Part shown: positions 25,735-34,059 of the stretch, in pieces | How the letters are laid out: every line of letters starts with the position of its first letter | Numbering within the stretch: position 1 is the first letter of the stretch | Assembly: GCA_039933775.1 (NCBI GenBank) | Contig: JBDTNK010000003.1 | Span: forward strand, 1 to 63,336 | Direction of reading: 5' to 3' | Origin: JBDTNK01 sp039933775 | GTDB taxonomy: Bacteria > Chloroflexota > Limnocylindria > QHBO01 | Length of the DNA: 63,336 bases | Notes under the pieces: model-generated | Told to the model about the DNA's origin: nothing | Databases searched by the model: none | Seen by the model: only the letters and a program-made list of their open reading frames with translations | Program-made: the position numbers and the translations under genes

Positions 25735-27318
25735 TCAGCTCCCCTGCAGCTGGGTGATGAGGCTGTCCTCGAGCACCGTCGGTCCACCGAGGACGTGAAT
25801 CCGCAGCGGATCGAGGCGCTTGGCCTCGTTGAAGGCAGCTGTGGTCAACGGGCCGCCCTTGGAGAGCAGCAGCGGGTTGCCGAAGGCACCTGCCGCCAAT
25901 GCATCCGGGAAGTTCTGGCCGGTCGCGACGAACAGATCGTCGTACTCGGCCGGACCAAAGAATGTCTGGGACACCACGACCGCGGTGGCGTACCGATCGA
26001 TGCCGGAGAGCCGGGTCACGGTCGTCGTGTAAGCCTTCAGCGCATTGACCACGGTCTCGGGGATCACGCTCGGGCCGCCGAGCACGTAGATCGTGGTCGG
26101 ATTGAGCCGGTCGAGCTGCGTCGCCGTCTCGCCGGGGATCGTTCCACCCTTGACGAGCAGGATCGGTGCGCCCTGATCGCCCGCCGCGGCCGCTCCTGCG
26201 AGGGCATCAGGGAAGTTCACGCCGGTTGCGACGAACACGTTGGTCTCGGTGGTCGGGAAGATGGTCGCGGCAATGTCGGCCGCCGTGCCGTATCGGTCCG
26301 CACCGTCGAGCCGAGTGGCCGTTGCGCCACCCGCGGCCACCTGGAGCTGGGCGACGGTCACATCGGGAATTGCCGCCGGGCCACCCAGGATGTACAGCGT
26401 GGTCGGCGATAGCCGCGCCAGCTCGTTGCTGGTGAAGCTGGGGATGGTACCGCCCTTCACAAGGAGGATCGGCGCGTCGAGCTCGTGGGCCGCTGAGGCA
26501 CCCGCCAGCGCATCGGGGAAGTTGACACCGGTCGCAATGAAGGCCGCGTTGATGCCGCCGGTGGGAACCGTCGGGTACATCATCTGGGACAGCTTCGCCG
26601 CGGTCTCGTAGCGGTCAGCGCCGAAGGTCCGCGTCACCACCGGCGACGGGCGCGGCGTCGGCGTTGCGCTGCCGGTCGGGGTCGCGGTGGCAGTCGGCAC
26701 GGGCGTTGGGGTGGCCGTCCCGACTGGGGTCGGCGTCGGGGTCGACGTCGGAGGCGGCGCGCCGGTGCAGTCGATCGTCACCTTGTACGAGGGCTCCCCA
26801 ATGGGCGGATCCTTGATCGCCCACGATCCGTCTCCATCGGTCCATGACAGGTCTGCACGATTGAGGACCGTGTTGTCGATGCCACCGGTTCCGTTATCGG
26901 GGCACGCCTGAGCCAGAGGCTGCACGGTGACGTTCAGCGTCGCAACAACGGTTTTACCTGCACCCACGGTGCCGACGGTGCACGTGACGTCCACGCCGAC
27001 GACCGGGCAGGCAGTGTCGACGCCGCCATCGTTGGAGAATTTCGCCGACGTGACGACGATCTGGCCGGCGTCGAGTGAACCATCCCCGAGGACGACATTC
27101 GTGACAGCAGTCGAGCCCGTATTGGTGGCTGTCAAGCTATAGGTGTAAACATCGCCGGGAGCGACGTTCGTCGTGGATGACGTCTTGTCGAGCGTCATGG
27201 TGGTGATCGAGGCGCCGACCAGCTGCACGGACAGCAGCAGGAGCACGACGATTCCGAAGGCACTGATGACCCCGGCAAAGAACCGGAGCGTTCCAAAGGC
27301 AGCCAGGCGGGCAGTCAC
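25735..27318 (-). CDS. Secreted DUF11-domain protein anchored by three CWB2 repeats
   Basis: GTG 27318 gives 527 residues with an N-terminal hydrophobic segment (about 9-32, FFAGVISAFGIVVLLLLSVQ). The next part (about 38-180) is a DUF11/CARDB-like beta-sandwich: NVAPGDVYTYSLTATNTG and VTCTVGTVGAGKTVVATLNV. A Pro/Thr linker follows and then three CWB2 repeats (about 225-527: FGADRYETAAKLSQ, LDGADRYGTAADIA, LSGIDRYATAVVVS). A longer open frame to 27,603 is not used because the hydrophobic signal starts here and a GGGGAG site lies 10 bases upstream. It probably displays the sandwich domain on the wall polymer. Confidence 0.85.
   Translation of the reverse strand: MTARLAAFGTLRFFAGVISAFGIVVLLLLSVQLVGASITTMTLDKTSSTTNVAPGDVYTYSLTATNTGSTAVTNVVLGDGSLDAGQIVVTSAKFSNDGGVDTACPVVGVDVTCTVGTVGAGKTVVATLNVTVQPLAQACPDNGTGGIDNTVLNRADLSWTDGDGSWAIKDPPIGEPSYKVTIDCTGAPPPTSTPTPTPVGTATPTPVPTATATPTGSATPTPRPSPVVTRTFGADRYETAAKLSQMMYPTVPTGGINAAFIATGVNFPDALAGASAAHELDAPILLVKGGTIPSFTSNELARLSPTTLYILGGPAAIPDVTVAQLQVAAGGATATRLDGADRYGTAADIAATIFPTTETNVFVATGVNFPDALAGAAAAGDQGAPILLVKGGTIPGETATQLDRLNPTTIYVLGGPSVIPETVVNALKAYTTTVTRLSGIDRYATAVVVSQTFFGPAEYDDLFVATGQNFPDALAAGAFGNPLLLSKGGPLTTAAFNEAKRLDPLRIHVLGGPTVLEDSLITQLQGS
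25741..26636 (-). repeat. DNA encoding three CWB2 repeats (second protein)
   Basis: Three successive units of about 290-300 bases parallel those at 22,921-23,810 and share VATGxNFPDALAG and LVKGGTIP blocks with them. Confidence 0.8.
26637..26758 (-). repeat. Pro/Thr linker repeat, second CWB2 protein
   Basis: The stretch encodes TPTPTPVGTATPTPVPTA-like sequence in the same place as the linker of the first CWB2 protein. Confidence 0.75.
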
Positions 27319-27612
27319 GGTGAGGTCTCTCCCCTGATGAGGACGGATGGGTGGAGCGGGCATCGTAGTACGCACGTCCCACGAATGCATAGTGCTCGAG
27401 GGCTTGCTTCCAAGCGTCGCCCGTGTGGCGCTGAGCGTGGTAGATGCCCGTCTGGTGCTGTCCGTCACCGGAAATCCGGAGATTAGCGCGACGGGCTCAC
27501 GCAGGGGTGAGCGACCCGCCAGCTGCAACCGACCGTGCCGAATGAGCCGATGCGCACACCGGCTGCGGCGCTGCCTCCCAGCCACTGGCGAAACCGAGCA
27601 CACAACCCGCGA
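27319..27612. other. Gap between glnA and the DUF11/CWB2 gene
   Basis: About 294 bases hold no gene I can support. GCTCAC (about 27,498) with GTGAGC 6 bases later makes a small hairpin that could end glnA transcription, and the part near 27,330-27,400 must hold the promoter of the CWB2 gene, but I see no clear -35/-10 pair. Confidence 0.4.
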
Positions 27613-28977
27613 CTAGAAGGCCTCGAGGTAGCGATCGACCTCCCAGGCGCTGACCTGCATGCGGTACTCGTCCCACTCGTTGTTTTTGGCCTCGACGAAG
27701 CGCTCGAAGATGTGCTCGCCCAGCGCTCCGGAGATGACCGGGTCGGCGGTGAGCTCGTCGATCGCCTCGCGCAGCGTGCCGGGCAGCTGCCGGATGCCAC
27801 GCGACTGCAGCGTCGCGGCGTCGAAGTGGTAGAGGTTCTCCTCCACCGGCTCCGGCGGGGTGAGCTCGCGCTCCACGCCGTCGAGGCCGGCGGCGAGCAT
27901 CGCCGCGAAGGCCAGGTACGGGTTCGAGGACGGATCCGGGCAGCGCAGCTCGATACGCACGCTGTTCGTCTGGCCGGCGCTGATCTGCGGGATGCGGACG
28001 AGGGCAGATCGGTTGATCCGCGCCCAGCCGATGTAGACCGGCGCCTCGAATCCCGGCACGAGCCGCTTGTACGAGTTCACCAGTGGGGCGAGGACCGCGA
28101 TCATGCCCCGCGCATGCTCCAGGATGCCCGCGATGTACGAGCGCGCCATCTCGGACAGCCCGTACGGATCCTTCGGGTCGCTGAAGGCGTTGCGCCCCTT
28201 CTTGTCGTCCCACAGCGACATGTGGCAGTGCATGCCCGAGCCGTTGATCCCGAAGAACGGCTTCGGCATGAACGTCGCGTACAGGCCGCGCGACGCGGCG
28301 ATGGCCTTGAGCGTGGTCTTGAAGGTGACCGCGTTATCGGCCGTGCGGAGCGCATCGGCGTACTGGAAGTCGATCTCGTGCTGGCCGGTTGCGACCTCGT
28401 GGTGCGCCGTCTCGACCTTGATGCCGAAGTCCTCGAGGCTGTTCATCATCTCCTTGCGCACCTCGGTGCCGAGGTCCTCGGAGAGGTCAAAGTAGCCGGC
28501 GGCGTCGTGCGGCAGCGGCTCGACGGTGCCGTCCTCGCGGCGCAGCAGGAAGAACTCCAGCTCGGGTCCGGTGTTGAACGTGAAGCCCAGCTTCTTGGCC
28601 CGCTCGACCTGGCGCTTCAGGACGCCGCGTGGATCGCCGGGAAAGGGGTCGCCATTCGGGTCGAAGACGTCGCAGATGACCCGCGCCGAGCCGGTCGTCA
28701 GCTTCGAACCATCCGGCGCCAGGCCGGGCTCCCACGGGATCGGGCTGAAGGTCGAGAGGTCCGGCTTGAGGAACATGTCGGACTCGGCGATGCGGGTGAA
28801 CCCCTCGATCGAGCTGCCGTCGAACCACTTGCCGTGCTCGACCGCCTCCTCCAGCTGGTGGATCGGCACCTGCACCGACTTGACGCTGCCCACGATGTCA
28901 GAGAACTGGAGGCTGATGAAGCGCAGGTTGCGCTCCTCGGCGACCTTCATGACGGCGGCGAGATCCTTGTTGGCCAT
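27613..28977 (-). CDS. glnA: Type I glutamine synthetase
   Basis: The 454-residue protein has KWFDGSSIEGF (50-60), the metal-ligand motif GPELEFFLLRR, HHEVATGQHEIDF, NGSGMHCHMSLW and NSYKRLVPGFEAPVYIGWA, all conserved in GSI. It makes glutamine from glutamate, ammonia and ATP. Its length is closer to GSI-alpha (about 440-450) than to GSI-beta (about 470). The Tyr of the NLY motif, which is adenylylated in GSI-beta, is present (ENLYHFD), so adenylylation cannot be excluded. A perfect palindrome lies about 100 bases upstream. Confidence 0.97.
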   Translation of the reverse strand: MANKDLAAVMKVAEERNLRFISLQFSDIVGSVKSVQVPIHQLEEAVEHGKWFDGSSIEGFTRIAESDMFLKPDLSTFSPIPWEPGLAPDGSKLTTGSARVICDVFDPNGDPFPGDPRGVLKRQVERAKKLGFTFNTGPELEFFLLRREDGTVEPLPHDAAGYFDLSEDLGTEVRKEMMNSLEDFGIKVETAHHEVATGQHEIDFQYADALRTADNAVTFKTTLKAIAASRGLYATFMPKPFFGINGSGMHCHMSLWDDKKGRNAFSDPKDPYGLSEMARSYIAGILEHARGMIAVLAPLVNSYKRLVPGFEAPVYIGWARINRSALVRIPQISAGQTNSVRIELRCPDPSSNPYLAFAAMLAAGLDGVERELTPPEPVEENLYHFDAATLQSRGIRQLPGTLREAIDELTADPVISGALGEHIFERFVEAKNNEWDEYRMQVSAWEVDRYLEAF

Positions 28978-29075
28978 GGCGCGGCGGACTCCTTGCGGTG
29001 TGCTTCGGGAGTCTCAGGCTAGCCCGATGCCGCCTCCCGAACGCACGCAATCCCGGGTGGCGTCGCCGCCCTCCT

Positions 29076-29092
29076 TTGTGCACTTTGCACAA
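29076..29092. promoter_or_regulatory. Perfect palindrome upstream of glnA (candidate operator)
   Basis: TTGTGCA-CTT-TGCACAA is a perfect 7-bp dyad with a 3-base centre. It lies 99 bases before the glnA start and 20 bases past the stop of the PucR-type regulator gene. Its size and symmetry suit a dimeric repressor or activator. Confidence 0.6.
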
Positions 29093-29111
29093 TCAGGGAC
29101 CGATGGCGCCG

Positions 29112-30113
29112 CTACTCGCTCCGCTCGGCGGCGCGCAGGATGCGCAGCGCGTCGTCGGGTCGCCGCGGGTCGAGTCCGCGCTCGCCGTGCGCGATGCGCA
29201 GCCGATACAGCACGGTGTTGCGATGCACCCCGAGCGCGCGCGCGGCAGGCGCGATGCGCCCGTTTGCGCGGGCCACTGCCAGCAGCGTCGCGCCCAGCGG
29301 ATCGTCGGTGCGCGGAGGTTGCGGCGGCGCAGGAGCGTCGGCACGGGCGGTGGCGGATGGCGCCGGCCGGCGCAGCAGCGCACGGATCGTGACGGCCAGC
29401 GCCTCGGCGGCCGCGGCGTCGACACGCGCGAAGGGCACGTCGTCGAAGAGCCACAGCGCGGCGCGCTCGCGGATCGGCTGGTGGAGCACCCACAGCCCGT
29501 CACGCAGACGCCGCTGCGCCTCGGTCCCGCTGGCGTCGGCCAGCAGGCGGGCGTGCACGGCGGCGAAGCGCGCCGCAAGCGCGCGTCCGGCCGCGCGGGG
29601 GTTGAGCGCCAGCAGCTTGCCGTCCACGGCCACCGCGACGCCACGGCGCAGGCGCGCCGCCACCGCGCCGGCCGCCGCCCCGAGGCTCGGATCGGCCAAT
29701 GCCGCCTCGGCCGCCGCCAACCGGATCGAGACGGCCAGTCGCGCGAGGTGACCGCGCTCATCGGTCAGGTAGGCCAGGCCCGCGTCTGCGAGGCGGGCCG
29801 CGAGCAGGACGCTGGCGATGACCGGGACGTCGCCGCCGGGCGCCTCGAGCGATCGCGTCACGCCGCCGAGCAGGATCGCCGGCGGCGCCAGTCCGGCCTC
29901 CCCGATCGCGGCCAATAGGCCGTCGAGCGACGTGCCCACGACCAACGCCGCATCGGCGACCAGGAGCGCCCCATCCGTCGGCGGCGGCAGGTGCGGCGGT
30001 GCGGCGCGCGTACGATGCACGCCACGGACGGCGCTGCGCAGCGCCGCATCGGAGCCGGCGAGCAGTCGCGCATCGGGGTCCAGGGCGCGCCACAGGTCGA
30101 CGACCGATGTCAC
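29112..30113 (-). CDS. PucR/CdaR-type transcriptional regulator
   Basis: The GTG-started protein has 333 residues. The C-terminus carries the PucR helix-turn-helix (PF13556): TLLAVARANGRIAPAARALG and VHRNTVLYRLRIAHGE (about 275-310). The N-terminal 260 residues are Ala-rich and probably form a GAF-like/GGDEF-like sensory part. Members of this family regulate purine, amino-acid and sugar-acid use. The start overlaps the ResB stop (GTGA), so it is co-translated with ResB. It may act on the palindrome before glnA, which is an inference from position. Confidence 0.82.
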   Translation of the reverse strand: MTSVVDLWRALDPDARLLAGSDAALRSAVRGVHRTRAAPPHLPPPTDGALLVADAALVVGTSLDGLLAAIGEAGLAPPAILLGGVTRSLEAPGGDVPVIASVLLAARLADAGLAYLTDERGHLARLAVSIRLAAAEAALADPSLGAAAGAVAARLRRGVAVAVDGKLLALNPRAAGRALAARFAAVHARLLADASGTEAQRRLRDGLWVLHQPIRERAALWLFDDVPFARVDAAAAEALAVTIRALLRRPAPSATARADAPAPPQPPRTDDPLGATLLAVARANGRIAPAARALGVHRNTVLYRLRIAHGERGLDPRRPDDALRILRAAERSE

Positions 30114-31393
30114 CGCAGCAGCCGCTCCAGGCGCGCCAGCTCAGGTCCCGGGTCGTCGAAACGCTCCGCGACGAGGACAAGCCGCGTGCCGTCAGCAGTG
30201 GCGCGCAACGTCAGGCGACGGCGCGGCAGCCACAGGGCCACGGCGAGCAGCGTCACCAGCAACGCCGAGCCGCCGAAGACGAGCCCCATCCCCGGGTCGT
30301 TGCGCGACAGGAAGGTGACGTAGGCGTCGAAGCGCACGAGCGTCACGTTGAGCGGCCCGATGCGCGTCGGCTCCCCGGGCGCAAGGACCGCGGTGTCGAT
30401 CGCGCCGCCGGCGCCCGCCACGGTCACGCCCAGCGTGTTCGCGTCCGCGTCGACGAGCGAGAGCCCCAGCGCCAGGCCGGTTCCCGGCAGGTCGGCGGCG
30501 CCCGACGGGCGGCCGGCATCGGTCCCGTCGAGCGGCACCCCGTTGTCGAGCAGCGGCCGTCCGGCGAGCGTCTCGACCCGCAGCCGAACCGCCGGGCCGT
30601 AGGTCCAGCCATGGACCAGGTAGCCGCCGAAGCTGCCCGGCCGGTTGACCTGCAGCAGCTCGCTGCCTGCCGGCTCGCCGTCGCGCAGAAAGGTGACCTG
30701 GGTGTCGAGGCGGCTCGGACGCCCATCGGTCCCGAATTCGGCGTCGAAACGGTCCAGGCGAACGGCATCGGTGAATCCTTCGCGTGCAGGACCGATGCGT
30801 GCCTGCTCGCCGGGAAGCAGGCTGAAGCTCGTCTCGGTGGCGAGCGCGCCGCCCAGGGCCACGCCCAGGACCACGAGCACGAGCGCCAGGTGGCTGCCGA
30901 TTCCGGCGATCCGGGCATATCCGCGCCGCACCGCGTGGAGCGTCCAGCGCTTCTCACGCCCGACTCGTCGTACGCGGTAGCCGGCGCGCTGCAGGACGCG
31001 CGTGGCGTCTGCGACGGCGAGCGGCGGCAGGCTCGCGCTGCGCTGCTGTGAATCGCCGGGTCGCTCCACGACGCCGGTCGGCGAACGCCACTCGCGCCAC
31101 GCGGCGGGCGTGCGCACCGCGACGGAGGCGAGGCCGCTGAGCAGCACGGCGCCGAGGAGGCCCAGGTAGATCGGAGAGTGCAGCAGCGTGGCGCCGTCGG
31201 GAATTGCGGCTGCGGCCGCGTTGGCGAGCCCGGTCAGGAGAAGGAGCGCGATCCCCAGGCGCGGGTCCCCGGCCACGCGCAGCAGACGATCGGCGCGGCG
31301 ATTCGCACGGTCGAGCCGCGTGGCGAACGCGGTGCCGAGTGGCGGTCGCTCAGTCGGGGCGTGCGGCGGCGGCGAGATCCGCGACGAGGTCAT
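30110..31393 (-). CDS. ResB-like cytochrome c biogenesis protein
   Basis: ATG 31393 is chosen because GGAGG lies 6 bases upstream; the protein is 427 residues. Hydrophobic segments lie near 38-60, 70-90, 155-175 and 370-390, with a large external domain between the last two, the ResB (PF05140) layout. RDGEPAGSELLQVNRPGSFGG and YVTFLSRNDPGMGLVFGGSALL are recognisable ResB segments. ResB with ResA/CcsA delivers haem to apocytochrome c. No ccsA or resA is adjacent, which is unusual. It overlaps the upstream PLP-enzyme gene by 44 bases and the PucR gene by 4. Confidence 0.8.
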   Translation of the reverse strand: MTSSRISPPPHAPTERPPLGTAFATRLDRANRRADRLLRVAGDPRLGIALLLLTGLANAAAAAIPDGATLLHSPIYLGLLGAVLLSGLASVAVRTPAAWREWRSPTGVVERPGDSQQRSASLPPLAVADATRVLQRAGYRVRRVGREKRWTLHAVRRGYARIAGIGSHLALVLVVLGVALGGALATETSFSLLPGEQARIGPAREGFTDAVRLDRFDAEFGTDGRPSRLDTQVTFLRDGEPAGSELLQVNRPGSFGGYLVHGWTYGPAVRLRVETLAGRPLLDNGVPLDGTDAGRPSGAADLPGTGLALGLSLVDADANTLGVTVAGAGGAIDTAVLAPGEPTRIGPLNVTLVRFDAYVTFLSRNDPGMGLVFGGSALLVTLLAVALWLPRRRLTLRATADGTRLVLVAERFDDPGPELARLERLLR

Positions 31394-32528
31394 CGGCATC
31401 CTCCAGCCCGATCGAGATGCGCACCGTGCCGCCGGTCAGGCCGGCGTCGGCCAGCCCGCGGTCATCGAGCTGGCGATGCGACGAGGACGCCGGGTGGCTG
31501 CACAGGGTTTCGGTGCCGCCCAGGCTCGTGGCGTGGACCGCGACCTCGATCCGGTCCAGGAGGCGCTCCCCCGCTGCGCGTCCGCCGGCCAGGTCGATCG
31601 CCAGCATGCCGCCCGCGAGGCCGTCGCGGAACTGCCGCTGCGCGACCTCGCGCTGCGGGTGGCTTGCCATCCCGGGGTAGCGGACCCGGTCGATCCCCGG
31701 CGCGCCGTCGAGCGCGGCGGCGACCGCCAGTGCCGTCTCGGAGTGCCGCTCCATGCGCAGCGCCAGCGTCTTGAGGCCGCGCAGCGCCAGGAATGCCTCG
31801 AGCGGCTGCGCGTTGCCACCGGCCGTGACGACCACGTGGCGGGCCGCGCCGACCAGCTCGGCACTTCCCAGGATCGCGCCCCCGATCAGGTCGGAATGCC
31901 CGCCGATGTACTTGGTCAGCGAATGCACGACGAGATCGGCGCCGTGCGCGAGGGGGGTGCACAGGTACGGCGAGGCGAACGTGTTGTCGACGCCGAGCAG
32001 CAGCCCGCGCCCGTGCGTGAGCGCAGCGAGGGCGGCGATATCGGCGACATCGGTCGTCGGGTTGGAGATCGTCTCGATCCAGATCAGGCGGGTGCGCTCG
32101 GTGATCGCCGCCTCGACCGCGGACGCATCGGTCGTGTCGACGAAGGTATGACCGATGCCGAAGCCGGCCAGCAGGCCGGTCAGCAGCCCGTAGGTGCCGC
32201 CGTAGATCGCCTTGGCGGCGATGACCTCGTCACCGGGGCGAAGCAACGAGGTGAGCGCGGCGTGGATGGCCGCCATGCCGGAGGCGGTGACGTGGGCCGA
32301 CTCCGCGCCCTCGAGCTCCGCCAGCGCCTCCTCGAGCGCGGCGTGTGTCGGGTTCGAGTAGCGCGTGTACGAGTGCCCGGAGCGGCGGAACTCGAGCAGC
32401 TCCTGGAGCTCGGCGGCGCTGCCAACCTCGAAGGTGCTGGCCTGGTAGATCGGCACGGCCAGCGGCGCCTGCGGCGCGTCGGGGACGCGGCTGGCACTGC
32501 GAATCGCACGCGTCGCGAAGCCCGGCAT
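31350..32528 (-). CDS. Cystathionine gamma-synthase/lyase family PLP enzyme
   Basis: The 392-residue enzyme is a typical Cys/Met metabolism protein (PF01053). YTRYSNPTHAALEEALAELEG (54-74) contains the Tyr/Arg that contact PLP in the neighbouring subunit, VDNTFASPYLCTPLAHGAD is at 180-198, and Lys206 in SLTKYIGGHSD is the Schiff-base residue. SLGGTETLCSHPASSSH is the usual substrate-loop motif. Members include MetB, MetC-like lyases and methionine gamma-lyase; sequence alone does not separate them. It is the first gene of the PLP enzyme-ResB-PucR operon. Confidence 0.9.
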   Translation of the reverse strand: MPGFATRAIRSASRVPDAPQAPLAVPIYQASTFEVGSAAELQELLEFRRSGHSYTRYSNPTHAALEEALAELEGAESAHVTASGMAAIHAALTSLLRPGDEVIAAKAIYGGTYGLLTGLLAGFGIGHTFVDTTDASAVEAAITERTRLIWIETISNPTTDVADIAALAALTHGRGLLLGVDNTFASPYLCTPLAHGADLVVHSLTKYIGGHSDLIGGAILGSAELVGAARHVVVTAGGNAQPLEAFLALRGLKTLALRMERHSETALAVAAALDGAPGIDRVRYPGMASHPQREVAQRQFRDGLAGGMLAIDLAGGRAAGERLLDRIEVAVHATSLGGTETLCSHPASSSHRQLDDRGLADAGLTGGTVRISIGLEDADDLVADLAAAARPD

Positions 32529-32563
32529 GCGGCCGAGTCTAGCAGGGCGCCGCGCTCGCTCGG

Positions 32564-33907
32564 TCAGCGTGCCGTGGTCGTGGGCCCGCCATCGCCGAGC
32601 AGCTCGTCGGCCAGCTGGCGGATGCCCTCCATGTCGGGAATCAGGATGTAGCCGGAGACCGGGTCGCTGCTCGGCGTGACGAGCGGCGGCTGGATCACGG
32701 CGCGCTCGATGGCGCTCGTATCGGCCTCCTGCAGCGCAGCCGCCATCTCGGGCAGCCGCGATTCGGGGACATCGGTGGCGATCGTGTTCTTGACCGCGTC
32801 GAGCAGGCTCGGCAGCGAGAGGATGACGTTGCCGGCGGTCACCTTGTCGGCGATCGCGGCGAGGAGCTGCTGCTGGCGGTCCGAGCGCGTGAAGTCGCTG
32901 TCGCCGGCGCCGTGGCGCGATCGGGCAAAGGCGACCGCCGTGCTGCCGTCCATGTGATAGACGCCCGGCTCGAGGTAGAAGCCGGTGTGCACGTCGAACT
33001 CGTTCCAGTACGTCGGATCGTCGATGAGCCGCTCGTTGGTGATGTCGACCCCGCCGATGGCGTCCACCGCCTGCTTGAAGCCGATGATGTTGATCGCGGC
33101 GAAGTAGTGGATCGGGACGTCGAGCAGCTCGGAGACCGTCGCCTTCAGCGTCCCTGGCCCGCCGAGCGGGAACTGGCCCGGGTCCGCGTTGGCCGAGGCC
33201 ATGAGGCTGTTCAGCTTCGCGTCCCAGACGCGGCCGTCGGGCAGTGGCGCGCCGTACAGGTCACGCGGGACCGAGAGCATCGACGTCTTGCCCGTCTCCG
33301 GATCCAGGCTGACGATCAGCATCGTGTCGGTCAGCTCGGTCGTGCGGCCCGGCGCGAAGTCGACACCCACGAGCAGGATGTTGACGCGTTCGCCACGCGT
33401 CACCTCCGGCTGCTCCGATGGCGGCGGCAGCGGATCGAAGCCTTCGTCCGACCCACTGTCGCCGCCGGGATCGCCGGTGTCAGCGGCGACGGTGCTCAGC
33501 GTGTCGATCGCCAGCGTGGCGTACCAGGCCGGCACGAGATGCATGACCAGGGTCAGGACCAGCACGCCGGCCGTGGCCCACGTGGTCCAGCGGCGGGCGG
33601 CAAACGGCCTGCGCCGCAGATGCGCCTGCGCAATCGCCACGAGCCGCCAACCCAGGAGCGCCAGGTCGAGCACGACGAGTCCGATGAGGAAGCGCGCGTC
33701 GAGCAACCGCGCGATGACGCCGACCCGCGCCACGAGCACGACGATCAGGAGGGTGCCGATGATCGCCAGCACCGGCAGGGCCAAAATGGTGGCCAACGCC
33801 CGCTCGCCGTTGTACGCCTGTCCAAGCCCGGGAAAGAGGAACGACAAAAAGGCGGCCAGCGACGCGCGCGGCTCCTCGCGAGCGCCGCGACCGCGCGATC
33901 GGGTCAT
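32564..33907 (-). CDS. LCP family wall-polymer ligase with N-terminal multi-helix domain (copy 1)
   Basis: The protein is 447 residues. Residues 17-125 hold about four membrane segments beginning FLSFLFPGLGQAYNGERALA. The extracellular LytR-CpsA-Psr domain (PF03816) starts at RVNILLVGVDFAPGRTTELTD and includes TDTMLIVSLDP, SVPRDLYG, AAINIIGFKQAVDAIGGVD and AVAFARSRHGAGDSDFTRSDRQQQLL, with the conserved Arg and Asp residues. LCP proteins transfer undecaprenyl-linked polymers to peptidoglycan. It diverges from the DUF3048 gene, and a paralogue lies at 37,213. Confidence 0.93.
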   Translation of the reverse strand: MTRSRGRGAREEPRASLAAFLSFLFPGLGQAYNGERALATILALPVLAIIGTLLIVVLVARVGVIARLLDARFLIGLVVLDLALLGWRLVAIAQAHLRRRPFAARRWTTWATAGVLVLTLVMHLVPAWYATLAIDTLSTVAADTGDPGGDSGSDEGFDPLPPPSEQPEVTRGERVNILLVGVDFAPGRTTELTDTMLIVSLDPETGKTSMLSVPRDLYGAPLPDGRVWDAKLNSLMASANADPGQFPLGGPGTLKATVSELLDVPIHYFAAINIIGFKQAVDAIGGVDITNERLIDDPTYWNEFDVHTGFYLEPGVYHMDGSTAVAFARSRHGAGDSDFTRSDRQQQLLAAIADKVTAGNVILSLPSLLDAVKNTIATDVPESRLPEMAAALQEADTSAIERAVIQPPLVTPSSDPVSGYILIPDMEGIRQLADELLGDGGPTTTAR

Positions 33908-34046
33908 TGCGGTTCGGGGGAGCGGCCGGTCGAAGCGACGATCGGCAGCGATGATGAGGACATGGGCGAACCAGGTTGGAGGGACCGGCTGGGCGGCGCG
34001 GGCGAGTATAGCGAAATCGGGCTATGGGCCCCAGACGTCACTCAAG

Positions 34047-34052
34047 TAGCAT
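34047..34052 (+). promoter_or_regulatory. Likely -10 element for the DUF3048 gene
   Basis: TAGCAT lies 7 bases before ATG 34060 with no Shine-Dalgarno, consistent with a leaderless transcript. Confidence 0.45.
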
Positions 34053-34059
34053 CTGTTGC

